Shown here piece after piece: positions 9,901-22,864 of a DNA stretch of 64,000 nt (positions within the stretch are counted from its first letter, which is position 1; every line of letters starts with the position of its first letter). The translations under genes and the position numbers were made by a program. Source of the DNA: Paragorgia papillata. Taxonomy: Eukaryota; Cnidaria; Anthozoa; Scleralcyonacea; Coralliidae. Below the pieces are notes generated by a model that was given only the letters and a program-made list of their open reading frames with translations, had not been told where the DNA came from and made no database searches. The DNA is taken from the NCBI GenBank assembly GCA_035771165.1, contig JAWNZC010000471.1, positions 703,501-767,500 of the forward strand, given 5' to 3'.

Positions 9901-12900
9901 TTATTATCTCACAACTTGCTGTCTGGGATCCAGCATTAAATGTTATTAGTGTTCAATTTCAGTACAGTGCAGGGCTGCAAATAAATATTTTTTCGTGACA
10001 GGACATGTGTCTGATCCATAATTCCATTTGGTCAGACATTACTAAAATTTGTTTTGACATAAAACCATTATCATGACTACATTTTGTTGGACATAAACAG
10101 AATACAGTTCTGAGTTCATGATATAAAGCCAGTTTCCGTGGCGGTCATCTGACTTGTCTGTTTAGTGTCATGCGCGTGTGTTATACTTATACATTGTTTT
10201 AATTAACTCCTTGGTACCAGAGTAATTAAATACTATCAGTTTCTCTCAGAAGACCGATTCAGTTATGGAAGATTTAAAATTCAAACATGCTCAATCTAGT
10301 CAATTTGAGGGCCCTGGGTAAGATTAGCTTTTGCTAACCAGGTTTTGTTACCCTCTTTAAATAAAGTTTCTTATCTTATCTAATAGAATTACGAAAGGAA
10401 AACGGTCTCTCAAAATCAAAGTTTCTCTTTCAACAGCATAAAGCCAAATTTCTTGATCAGACAATATATTTTATTTGCATGGACATTATGTCCGATGACA
10501 ATTTGGTTTTGTTCTGACATTTGCCAAATTTGGTCGGACATTGTCCGATGTCCAACAATAATTTGCAGCCCTGACAGTGGGATAAATGAAATGTGATTGG
10601 TTAATACAAAAATAAACATTAATTTACAAGTTCTGTCAAGCAAAATAACCTTGACTTGACTGAACTCATACTTGACCCCATGTGAACTCATGGCCTGGTG
10701 TCAAGTAGGAGTTGACACAATGCAATCAATGGTAAATGATCAAAATTCAGTGTGTGCAGCACAGTCACCTGCAACCAGCAGTACAGAAACCAGGCTTTAG
10801 AGCAGAGTTTCCAAAACCCATGCTCTTTGAGATCTATCATTGAGAGCCTTTGGCTGTGAAATTGGTTGTGAAAATTAAAAGCAATCACACCAAAAAGAAA
10901 TCCCAACATCACCTACTTTTTCATAAAGAAACTAACTGCAAAAACATCTTGCATTGGCTAGTAATTTTACATGTATTGCTTTAATTCAGTTCTGTCATTT
11001 AGAAACCAAAGTCCAACTGCTCTGGTGGTGAATTGGGTTACCTTAACCAATAGTGTTGTGGTTTACGGGTAGTTCTAGATTGAGTCTGTACTTAAAGTGC
11101 CTATGTCATCCTCAGGGACTTTACCTTTTATACTAATTGGAACATTCAAGAAGTGAAAGTTGACAGAATTGACGTCAAAAGAGGAATCATATTATATAGA
11201 CAAATTCCTCTTTCGACGTCACTTCCGTCAACTTTAACGGCAAAAAAATCCATGAAGATGAAATTTTCGCCTGAGAAGATATATTACAAATCTTCTCAGA
11301 ATGTTCCAATTAGTATAAATATATAAAGTCCCTGAGGATGACATAGGCACTTTAATTCCCATAAAGGGTAGGTACCCATGCATAATTAATCAGTCCTTTT
11401 CGTTTGACGCGTGCGATCGCACGCGTTGGCACACGCGTGAACCCAACTGTGCGTGCTGTTTATCGCACGCGTGAAACGCCATGTTCAATTGTTCATTCAC
11501 ATTGTAATTGTGAAAATGTGTGAAAGTTTCAGTAATATGTCACATCTCACAACGTAACGTAAGGTCTCACAATGTAACGGAAGGTCTCACAACGTAACGC
11601 AAGGTCTCACAACGTAATGGAAGGTCTCACAACGTAACGGAAGGTCTCACAACGTAACGGAAGGTCTCACAACGTAATGGAAGGTCTCACAACGTAACGG
11701 AAGGTCTCACAATGTAACGCAAGGTCTCACAATGTAACGCAAGGTCTCACAACGTAACGGAAGGTGTCACAACGTAACGTAAAGTCTCACAACGTAACGT
11801 AAGGTCTCACAACGTAACGTAAGGTGTCACAATGTAAGGTGTCACAACGTAACGTAATGTCTCACAACGTAACGTAAGGTGTCACAACGTAACGTAAGGT
11901 GTCACAACGTAACGTAAGGTGTCACAACGTAACGTAAGGTGTCACAACGTAACGTAAGGTCTCACAACGTAACGAAAGATCTCACAGCATAACGAAAGAT
12001 CTCACAACGAAGGTCTTTGCAATGTAATGTATATCGTCTTTAAGCGTAGTTGACTGTAACAGTTTTCACAGCGAAGTACGTTTTACATTTTACAACTTAT
12101 TAAATGCGTTAAAGCGAAAGATAACGTCTTACAATGAATATATCAAGCAACGCAGCTTTCTTTTTCAGATGTGTAGGAAATATAAAAGTTAGGTTCATAT
12201 TTCTGTGCCATAATTGATCATTTTAAACGCACGTGCGAATCGCACGCGCAAAATTATTTACGCGTGTGAATTATCGCACACGTGTAATTTTGCTCCCGAA
12301 AAGGACTGTAATTTTGTTGCAAATTAATACATAATCATTTTCTTTTTATACCAGTGATCCTCCTCTTGACGAAGATGACATTCCTTCTGGTGAATGGCTC
12401 TGTAATGAATGTAGATCCAGTCCCTTTGAGGTATGATTGTGTACATTAATAAACTATCAATGTATTACTGCAATAGTGTTTCAATTGCAATTATTTGTTG
12501 TTCACATGCTTAGTTCAGCCCAGGCTGAAAATTTTGAGTGATTACATGGGCAATTTCAGCCCAGTTGACTCCATCCCGTGGAGTAAACTTTCAGGGCTGT
12601 GCAGGCTGAAATTTTTCCCGTATAATCACTACGTTTGTATTACAAGGATTTACAGTCAAACCAGATGTTCTCTTGCATGCTACTTTTCATTATTGCGCCG
12701 CAACATTGCAATGTTGATTGTCAATTTGGCTTGAGCAACTTGCAAGGTTCAACTTTCTTTTGAGTAAATATACAAATTTATGTTTAAAATATTACTGTTG
12801 GTGGGTAGATAGTATTTAATATATTTTCAGCCATGCAAATGTTTAAGTAAAGAAATGTTGAATTTTGGAAATAAATATTCCCGATACGTTTGCAAATTTG

Positions 12901-15613
12901 CTCACGGCAACTTGTCAATCAACAGTGCAATGTTGCATGGGAATATTGCAATGTAGATCACAAGAGAACACCCAGTTGGACTGTAATAAGAAGACAAGGT
13001 TTTCAGCCTGGGCTGAAAACAGTCCTAGATAAAGCATTTTTCTTCCTGGCAGCAAAATCCAAAAATAAATACTTCCTGCTAAACTAAATTAACAATTTCC
13101 TGCCTGATAGAATTTTTCAATTTTATAAGTTGTGATACCACCAGACTTCCAAGTTTGTATCTCAAAACCATAATTTATCTGAATGTGGTATCTATACATA
13201 CTTTGAAATAGCGATAATACAAGTACTAGCGTCAAAAATTGAAATGCTGAAACAGTTGGATAAGATAAAAGCAGCTTGCATTCTTGCAAATGCATAATGA
13301 CAGCTGCAGCCTGCAACAGCAACACTATACTGAAATGATAAGTATTTCATTGTTTTCTAGAACAAATTGTTGCGTCATTTGCGCAAGGATATACGAAACT
13401 TAAACAGGTTAAGGTCTTGTAATAAACCTTCAAAACACTTTCAAATTGTTTACAAATTGCCGCTGGGTTTGGCAAGAATATAGAAAGATGAGTCATCGAA
13501 CATGAAACTTGATATTCAATCAAAAAGTGATGCCCATCAAAGTTGTGTGATTGTGTGACCGTGACGCTTTTCGATCTTTTGAAGAATAGGAAATTTATCT
13601 TTAACTTTGACTGGGATTAAAAAAACTGACAAATATTTCCTGCAAGATACAAAAAATTTCCTGTAAACAACTTTTACAAAAAATTTCCTGGCAGCGGCGC
13701 TGCCGGACATTTTCCAGCACTGGCTGAAAATCTCCATGTAATTGCCCCTTTAATTGGTTTCAGATGATTTTACTCTGGCTAACACCAGATGATTTTACTC
13801 ATCAAAGGGAGAAGTCTAGCAGTGAAAAAGTTAACAATGTTTTAAAAAATGTCTTGTTTGCTTCCTTTAGGAAGAAGATGAAGATGGAGAAGATGAAGAG
13901 AGTTTGGAGACTGTAAATATTGAACTCGATGAAGAGAACCACATGGAAGAAATTGAAGAGAACAGAGAAATAAGTGATAAAATTTCTCCATTTTCAACTC
14001 TTGTTAAAATGAACTCAAGGAAGAATCCCTCAACCTTCTCATTACCTCCAGAGATGACATGCCATACATACTTTCCAGGTGGGGAAAATTGATAGAAACT
14101 ACAAGTATATATACATGTACTGTAATAAAAAAAAATTAGTATGAGAGAGGATTTAATACAATAATAAGCACCACCCATGAACAACACCCACCTCCCTCCC
14201 CAACAACACCCACTTCCCTCCCCACCAACACCCACCTCCCTCCCCAACAACACCCACCTCCCTCCCCGACAGCACCCACCTCCCTCCCCAACAACACCCA
14301 CTTCCTCCCAACAACACCCACTTCCTCCCCAACAACACCCACCTCCCCCCAACAACACCCACTTCCTCCCCAACAACACCCACCTCCCTCCCCAACAACA
14401 CCCACTTCCTCCCCAACAACACCCACCTCCCCCCAACAACACCCACTTCCTCCCCAACAACACCCACCTCCCTCCCCAACAACACCCACTTCCTCCCCAA
14501 CAACACCCACCTCCCCCCAACAACACCCACCACCTCCCCAACAACGCCCACCTCCCCCAACAACATCCACCTCCCTCCCCCAACAACACCCACCTCCCCA
14601 ACAACACCCACCTCCCTCCCCAACAACACCCACCTCCCCAACAACACCCACCTCCCCTGACAACACCCACCTCCCCAACAACGCCCACCTCCCCAACAAC
14701 GGCCACCCCCCAACAACACCCACCTCCCCTTTCAATGCCCACCTCCCTCCCCAACAACACCCACCTCCCCTTTCAATGCCCACCTCCCTCCCCAACAACA
14801 CCCACCTCCCCTGACAACACCCACCTCCCCAACAACGCCCACCTCCCCAACAACGGCCACCCCCCAACAACACCCACCTCCCCTTTCAATGCCCACCTCC
14901 CTCCCCAACAACACCCACCTCCCCAACAACACCCACCTCCCCAACAACACCCACCTCCCTAACAACACCCACCCCCCCAACAACACCCCACCACAGATTC
15001 CACACATACCGCAGTCGTGACATAATGAATCAGACACATAAATATAGACAGAAACCTTTCACTTGACTCTGAAGATGACCGCCGCTGATGCCGTCGAAAC
15101 GTCAGTGACCAACATCAACAACAGTCTTTCTGAAGACTACACTAACCTAGACAATCAATTTTCACAAACATAAGTAATATTGTCTGGCTTAGACAAAGTA
15201 AAACAATGAAGGAGCTGTTTAAGGCATTCAATTTGAAACTGGTAATGTGTTGGGATTTTTTAGGTGACAGAAAACGAAAAACTGCCAATGAGGAAAAGAC
15301 AACAACTACAAAGGGTGACAAAAGGTATGTTGTATAGTTTGCACCTAATAGTAGTATTTTTTCCAGACAAGGATTGACAACGTTGCGGGTTCAATCCCTG
15401 TCTGGGAACTCAATCGGTACTTAAAACTTAACTAGCAAACTTTAATTTCTTTAAGTTGTTTACTTGACACTGTACCATGCAACTAAACATCAACTGCCTA
15501 GATGTTCTGAATAACGTTCCGTTCTATTTTTACAGAGAATCGGAGTTTGATGAAGGATCTCACCTCGACAAGTTGTGCTTTGCATGTTCAAGGTAGAGTG
15601 CTTTTTTTGAAAT

Positions 15614-15645
<32 letters not shown>

Positions 15646-15781
15646 CAGTCAGTCAGTCAGTCAGTCAGTCAGTCAGTCAGTCAGTCAGTCAGTCAGTCAG
15701 TCAGTCAGTCAGTCAGTCAGTCAGTCAGTCCGTCCGTCCGTCCGTCCGTCCGTCCGTCCGTCCGTCCGTCCGTCCGTCCGG

Positions 15782-15816
<35 letters not shown>

Positions 15817-15835
15817 TCAGTCAGTCAGTCCGTCC

Positions 15836-15866
<31 letters not shown>

Positions 15867-15937
15867 AGGTAATCAGGCAGGTAGTGAGGTAATCAGGCAG
15901 GTAATCAGTCAGGTAATCAGTCAGGTAATCAGTCAGG

Positions 15938-15995
<58 letters not shown>

Positions 15996-18900
15996 GTTTG
16001 TTTGTTTGTTTGTTTGTTTGTTTGTTTGTTTGTTTGTTTGTTTCAGCTTGGAGTTAGTAAAAAGAGAAAAGTAAACTCATTTAACTAATGGCCTAAACTT
16101 GATTTAACTGAAAACTTAAACTTAACTTAAACTAAAAAAAAGATCATTTGATAACCTTCTTTTAAAAAGTGGAAACAACTTATTATTTCGCTTAATGCGG
16201 AAGGCGAACGTGGAAATATGTTGCAACATTATGATGCGTCATGGTGTGAAAATGTTTGGGAACCACTGAATTTATGTTTATTTCTAGGAGTGCGTTGCGT
16301 GGAGAATTGGTTGAGTGTGATTTCTGTCCTTTGTCATTTCACACCAATTGTTTATCACCTCCATTAACCAACAAGCCATCTGGAATGTGGATGTGTCCAA
16401 ACCACGCTGAACACGCCGAGGTAAGAATAATTATTTGTTTGTAGACTGGTTGGTCTAGTGGTCCAGTAAAAAATAGATCATTAGAAGGCCTTAACCCTTT
16501 GACTCCTGAGCACGCTTGCATGTAGACGCATCTTTAGTATTTTACCCTCGCTAACGCCAGACGATTTTACTCGTGAAGGGAAGACCCTATACGTTTCCAA
16601 GTTATTCTATTTTCCGTTAAAGTCGGAAAAGTTCAATCTAAAACCGAAGAAATAATGGAAACCAGTCACTCGGTTCCACTTTTATGAACTGTCTAAGCTT
16701 GAGTTTTTGCTCCTTTTGTTGAACAACGCTATCAAAACAACGTTAACGGAAAGGAACGTATGTTGGAAGGGAAGGATTTATTTTTTCTATTAATAAACTT
16801 TAGGAAGGAGTAAGGACCTCGAACATTAGCCGGTGGAGAGAATAGAAAAAATATTCAAACGAAATCGGTTGTTCGTTTTTTTCCGTATGCGTAAGTGTTA
16901 GGACACTAGATGATTGAGCTGGGAAAGGAATCTCATTACCTGTGTATGCCGAAATGCCCATATGCTCACAGACCCTGGTGTGTAAATTTCGTATCTGTTT
17001 TACTTTGCTGTGTTTTTCTTCTCGTTTGCAGCCTGGTTTAAGAGACCCTCGTTTTAGTCGACGACTTAAAGCTTACAATGAACTGCGTAATAATGTTTCA
17101 CAACATACAATCAAACTGGATTTTCTCAATCGCGTTCACAGGTAAACAATTGGTGCAAATACAAGAGTTTAGTAAGGTAATAGGAAGTAGGAAAACGTGG
17201 TAAACTGCGGAAATATTCATTATAAATTCGTCAAAAACCTAATTCAAACATTAGGTTTTTGACCAATGGTTGAAATGGCTATATGCTTAGGCTAATGGCT
17301 AATGGCTATAGGCTAATGGCTTTTTTGACCAATGGTTATATATCACTTGTGGGGGTTTAACGTATTTGAATAGAGCAAAAAAAGTTAGTTAATAGGTTAT
17401 TTTGCCGTTTTTGATTTACTTTAATAGTTTCAGAGATATAAGCCTTTAAACATGCCAATTTTGGCTTTTCGCCAAAAATTTCCGTCGTTCATTTTTAAGC
17501 ACGGGGGCCTGTGACTCAGGGACCTAAGACGACTGTCTTCTTAGTTGGAACTCTCGTGCGTACTGGAAAACGGGTGTGAGCTCGACATTTCGATTTTTCA
17601 GTCAAATTTATGTGTTTTTGTGAATCAATAAGCCGAAACGTAGTTGTTTTGGATTGACTCATTCCTGAGTCCCAGGCCCCCAAGGTGTTAAAATGAACGA
17701 CGGAAATTTTTGAGAATTGGCATGTTCAGAAGCCAATATGTCAGGAACTATTTGACTAAATCAAAAACGGCAAAATAACTTATTAACTGATTTTTTCTGC
17801 TCTATTTAAATACGTTAAAACCCCACAAGTGATATAAGCACTTTAAAGTACCTATGAAACGAAAATTAAGTTTGTCTTATTTGAAAGAACACTTAAAATG
17901 ACGAAGTAACATTTTTTGCAGTTTTTCGTTTTCTGGCTTCGTTGTTGAGATATTTCAGTTTACATAAATAAGTTTTGTGGAAACACCACGTAAAATATTT
18001 CTTTGCTAAGCTTTCGTCCTTCAAATATCTACGTTCTATATATACAAGGATGGTGATGTTGACTCAGGCCTTCATCAGAGCAATGACAACAAGTTGTTGG
18101 CTCACGTCATTTATAAACTAAGCAACTGATCAATTAAATCACGTAAGAATACAATGGCGTATCACGTTAATTTTATTAATTAGAAAACAAAATCAAGAAT
18201 GTTCTCCGAATAGGGCACACCACGTGCTGTTTAATGGCTGTCCCTCCTGAGAAATAGTGCGATGTTTTGCAATCTCAATAGACTCCCTTGTTCTTCGCGT
18301 GAAGTTCAAGTATTGCCTGTCGCTGGCTAAAGGCCTGTTTATGTGGAGGCGAGTTATCCCGCCAGCCGAGTTCCTCGGTGCATGGCGAGTTCACGGTCGG
18401 TACAGGACCGTATCCAGAAGGGTTTAGACGCCGGTACCCCGGTTTGGGATCCCAAACTAGGTCCCCAAAAATCATAAATGACATTAATTCAAAAGAACAT
18501 GAAATTAATATAAACTAACTACAATCATTATAAAATGTGTACTACAAACTGAGTTGTCTTTCCAGTCATTTAAAGCAGCTAAATTAGGCACTCACCAATG
18601 CCAGTAGAGAAAAAACCCCGTAATAAAACGTCGTAATGTCTGCTACGCTAGTCATTATCTCATAATACGATAAGATGAAGTACTTGCTTTCCGTTTCTTG
18701 TGATATGCTGACCACAAGGAACGCAGGTTCTGGGGAGAAAAGTCTATCGAGCATTCGAGCGTGGAATTGTTTGATATGCAAATTAAACATCCTGACGCCA
18801 TATGTGCATAATGACTTATTGGAGAAGGTTATTATCGAACCAAATTATTTCGAAGGAAGCGTGCCGTGTAGGTGTGTTCCTCCCACAACATTAAACATCT

Positions 18901-21900
18901 AGAATTTGAAATGATTTCATTTGATAATAGCAAAGATATATAATTACCTTTTCTGGTAACTCATCATGCACATGTGACGTGGACTTTTGCATATCAAACA
19001 AACTGAAATATCTCAGTAACGAAGCAAGGAAACGAAAAACTGGGGAAAAAACCCGTTACTTTATCATTTCTAAATCTGTCTGAAGTCAAGATGTCATAGA
19101 TGACTCGTTTTAGATTTTTAGTAAACACTTATTTACTGGCGCCTAGGGAAACAGTGTGTTTTGTGGACCCAAGACTGCCGTTGATTCCCGAGGCGAAGCC
19201 GAGGGCAACTACGAGCAGTCGAGGGGCCACAAAACATACTGTTTTCCCGAGGTACCAGTAAATAAGTGTTTTGTTATATATCAAGTGTCAAATGACAACA
19301 AAAATGTTGAGTAAAATCTTCAGACATTGTCTTTGTTTTCTCCAATTTTCTTTCATTAAAAACAAACTGAACCTGACCATCTACTTCCGGTTTTGATATT
19401 TTTCCCTTGGGAAAAATAAATGTTATGATACCCGCTGCCATGGGTTACGCGGGAAACATCACGATTTTCGGGCCGCCGCGCGAGGACCGCTCGCCCAATC
19501 AGAGAGCTAGAAAAACGGACTTTGACACTTGATATATAACAAATTAACAACACTATTTAAAACATAAGCAGCAGTGTTTTATCAAATTTAAAACACGAGG
19601 CGATAGCCATTGTGTTTTCTTCATGAATTATTAATGAGTTTTTTTAAGTTAGTTTTTCAAATGATTTTTAAACGTTTCTAGATTAAGGAAACATCCTGAC
19701 TTTGAGAGAAAGCAAACATCGTGGAAAAGGAAGAGACTGACCATTGTAAGTTACATACTTACATCCGAATGATTATTATGGGACAATGAACTCGGGTGGA
19801 GAATTATAATAAGGTGTTACTCCGAATGACGAACCATACTGGACAAGTAGAGAAAACTTTATTTGGCCCGGCTTGGATTCGAACCCGCGATCTTCGGTTT
19901 ACTAGTCCGATGCTCTTAATATTATTCTCCACCCGAGTTCACTGTCTCACAATAATCATTGGAAATCGTCTTGTATGAAGACTGTTGTCTAGATATTGAA
20001 GAAGCTAGTCTGTTTCGAAATATCAAATAGCCTAAGGGCCAGTTTATATGGAGCCGAGTTACCCGGCTAGGCGAGTTGAAAAGAAGATGAGTGTTTATAT
20101 GAGACGAGTTACTCGGCAAAGACGCCCACGCATTATAATGGTTTCACATTTCATGAGTAGTTTCCGATTGTCTTCATAAGTGGCGCGTGCGCTGTTGTGA
20201 CGAATTCAACTCGGCTAGCCGAGTTACCCGGCAAGAGAGTGTTTATATGGGAATATTTTCATCCCGGCATGCCGAGATCTCGGCTGTTTTGCCGGGATCT
20301 CGGCTAGCCGAGTACCCGCCTGTCTCATATAAACACTCTGCCGGGATAGCATTGAATTTCTATACATGGCGGGTAACTCGATTTGCCGAGTAACTCCGCT
20401 CCATATAAACAGGCCCTAAGTACTATCATTCGACCTTCAGCTCCCAACTTGACCTGTAGCTCAGTTGGTAGAGCATCGGACTATAGTTAAAGCGAAGGTC
20501 GCGGATTCGAATCCCAGCCGGGCCAAGTAGAGTTTTCTCTACTTGTCCGGTACGGTTCGTCACTCGGACTAACACCTTAATATTATACATTCACTCCTCG
20601 ATAAGTTACATTATTCAATAACTTTTAACCCATATAGCATCAGATAGCAGTTGTTCTCAACCTGTGGGTCGCGCGATGAGGCACTTGTATTGTTTGTACC
20701 AGTGGTGCAACTACTGGGTGGGAAGAGTGGGTAAACCCCACGGGCCCCGAGCAAAAGGAATTAATTAGGGGCCCCGAGCATTTTGTGACGTCATTATTAT
20801 CATGTCATGACATTATATTATTATCATGTCTTCCAACTATGTCGTTATGTTGTGTTGTTTCAGACTGCTGACATAAAACATCAACATAACGTGGTTTTGC
20901 CTTTGCGACGTTTGCGTTATTGTCTTTATGTGGTTATATTGCTAGTGTGAACTTTGACATTAAGACAAAAGTTAGATCCGCCCCCACCCGCCCCCCCCCT
21001 CATTAAAGATCTATTTATGTGTGACAGATTTATAGAATTATAGTAAAGACTGAAAATGAACGGGCGTGGGAATTTTCACTGAAGTCCCCTGAACATTTCA
21101 TGAATCTATTCAAATAATCTGCCCACTTTAACAGATTTTGAATCGGAGTGTGAGTGATTAGACTTTGCTCAAAAGTGCCCTCAAAGTGCAGGAAATGCCA
21201 TTTCAGAGACCCTAGATTCAAAACATTTCGGGGGGGGGCATGCCCCCGAACCCCCCTAGAAATGCGGTCACTAAACCGGAAAGGGCCCCCGAAGTAATCA
21301 ATCCCACGACCCCCCAGATGCCTAGTTGCGCCACTGGTTTGTACGCTTGCACTGTTTCCACTCAAGTCAGCTGGATAGCGTCTGGCTAGTATTCGGAAGG
21401 TTGTGGGTTCGAGTAACTGATCTCAATAAAACTGGATAGGACATGCATGGGTCGAATTTAGCGTGCCAGCTGTATGATGACGTCACCACTACCTAAGATG
21501 GTCGCCACTAAAGTTCATAAGCTTTCGTAGATTGAAAACAGACAAAAAGAGTTATTTTAAGAAAATTTAAACGGACGTAAGGACACAAGAAGTACTCAAT
21601 AAGGTTTAAGACGCTAATTTCTTGCATTTGTTTCTATTACTGAGCTGTAAAACATTTAAATTTCGTTGTTTTTCTTCAGTGCCGACAACGAAGAAGCTAC
21701 CCGATAATATAAACTGAAAAACAGACTATAAAATCTACGAAGAATTCAATTCCAAGTCTTAAGTTGTACTTTTTATAGTAATCTTAATGCCTTAACAATA
21801 TTTCGTGTTGTGTGTGTTGTGTACTTGCCATCTTTTGGCCGCCATCTTGGCCCAGCCCCAACAAATGGCCCTGGGGACCAGGTTGGGTTCCCGCAATTTT

Positions 21901-22309
21901 CCCCGCCTTTTTAGATATATGAACATTGAGCCCACGCAAGCGTGCAATGTTGGTCAGCGGTTTTCCCCACCGTTTATCTACAAGACACTAAGCAATGTAA
22001 TGTTTCAACAGGTTCCGGAGGCAATCAAGTCTCATTACAAGAACCCTCCCATTCAACAACTGCCCCAACATATCAGAGACTCTGTGAAACCTCTACCACC
22101 ATACAGACTTCCTGTTAAACCACCCACCAGTCAAGAACAAGAAGAGGTATGAATTTAATGGTACTCGTGCGGGATGACGTCATGTTATTGTTCTTTCTAT
22201 TTTTGACCACCTCGCTTTGATGTCAAGTCAAAAACAATGCCAAAGCGAAGCTTTGTGGAAAAGACAGAAAAATGACGTAATACCGCATAAGTGTCATTCG
22301 TTGGTGGTT

Positions 22310-22359
<50 letters not shown>

Positions 22360-22777
22360 AAGTATGAAGTATAGTTTTACCTTAAAATCTTCGCTACCAG
22401 AGGTTTCACCCTAAACGGGATCATCAGGGTCGCCTGATGATCCCGTTTAGGGTGAAACCTCTGGTAGCGAAGACTTTAAGGTAAAACTATACTTCATACT
22501 TTGTATTTTGCTCTATCTATATATGGTATTGAGCACTCTTTAAAATTTCGTGAACCAAAACTCACTTATATATATATATACTCACTACCCTTGTGGAAGT
22601 TTGAGCACTCTGGGCCCATGCGCACTTCACGCTATCTGATTGTATTTCACCGACGCTGTCCCACATGCGGTTGTCACCGACGATCGCATGTGTATAAGTA
22701 ATTGATGAAATTCATTCAGATTGTTCCAAGCTACACTGATGAGCTGTTGTACAGCGAAACACCGTGTCTGTAGATTG

Positions 22778-22864
<87 letters not shown>

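Larger units (their letters stand above)
7292..12354 (+). other. PHF12 intron 2, repeat-filled
   Basis: Five kilobases without coding sequence. It holds at least five terminal-inverted-repeat elements (7875-8345, 8408-8935, 9677-10784 with a nested insert, 11092-11355, 11391-12308) and one satellite. Duplicated fragments of CTCTCTAACTCTTTC and TTGGTCTTTAGTATTTTATTC occur at 8940-9130. Confidence 0.7.

Noticed and set aside
11540..12015. CRISPR array
   Set aside because: The units are direct 20-bp repeats with no unique spacers, in an animal intron.
14136..15037. Long open frames (up to 297 codons) on both strands rich in Gly/Cys/Trp or Pro/His/Asn
   Set aside because: They are translations of the CAACAACACCCACCTCCC minisatellite in three frames, inside a PHF12 intron.
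15060..15115. Hammerhead-like word near GAAGATGACCGCCGC...GTCGAAACGTCAG
   Set aside because: The CTGANGA box is broken by an insertion and stem II cannot be drawn. It is at best a remote relative of the arrays.
15547..15948. 133-codon frame of Ser-Val-Gln repeats
   Set aside because: Only its first few codons are PHF12 exon 6, in a different context. The remainder is the tetranucleotide microsatellite.
20457..20530. Possible functional tRNA gene
   Set aside because: The A- and B-boxes are good, but the acceptor arm does not pair and a SINE body follows, with an inverted relative 600 bp away.
21805..22011. Upstream extension of the frame ending at 22152
   Set aside because: Homology to PHF12 begins exactly after the TTTCAACAG acceptor. 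The earlier codons have no conservation.
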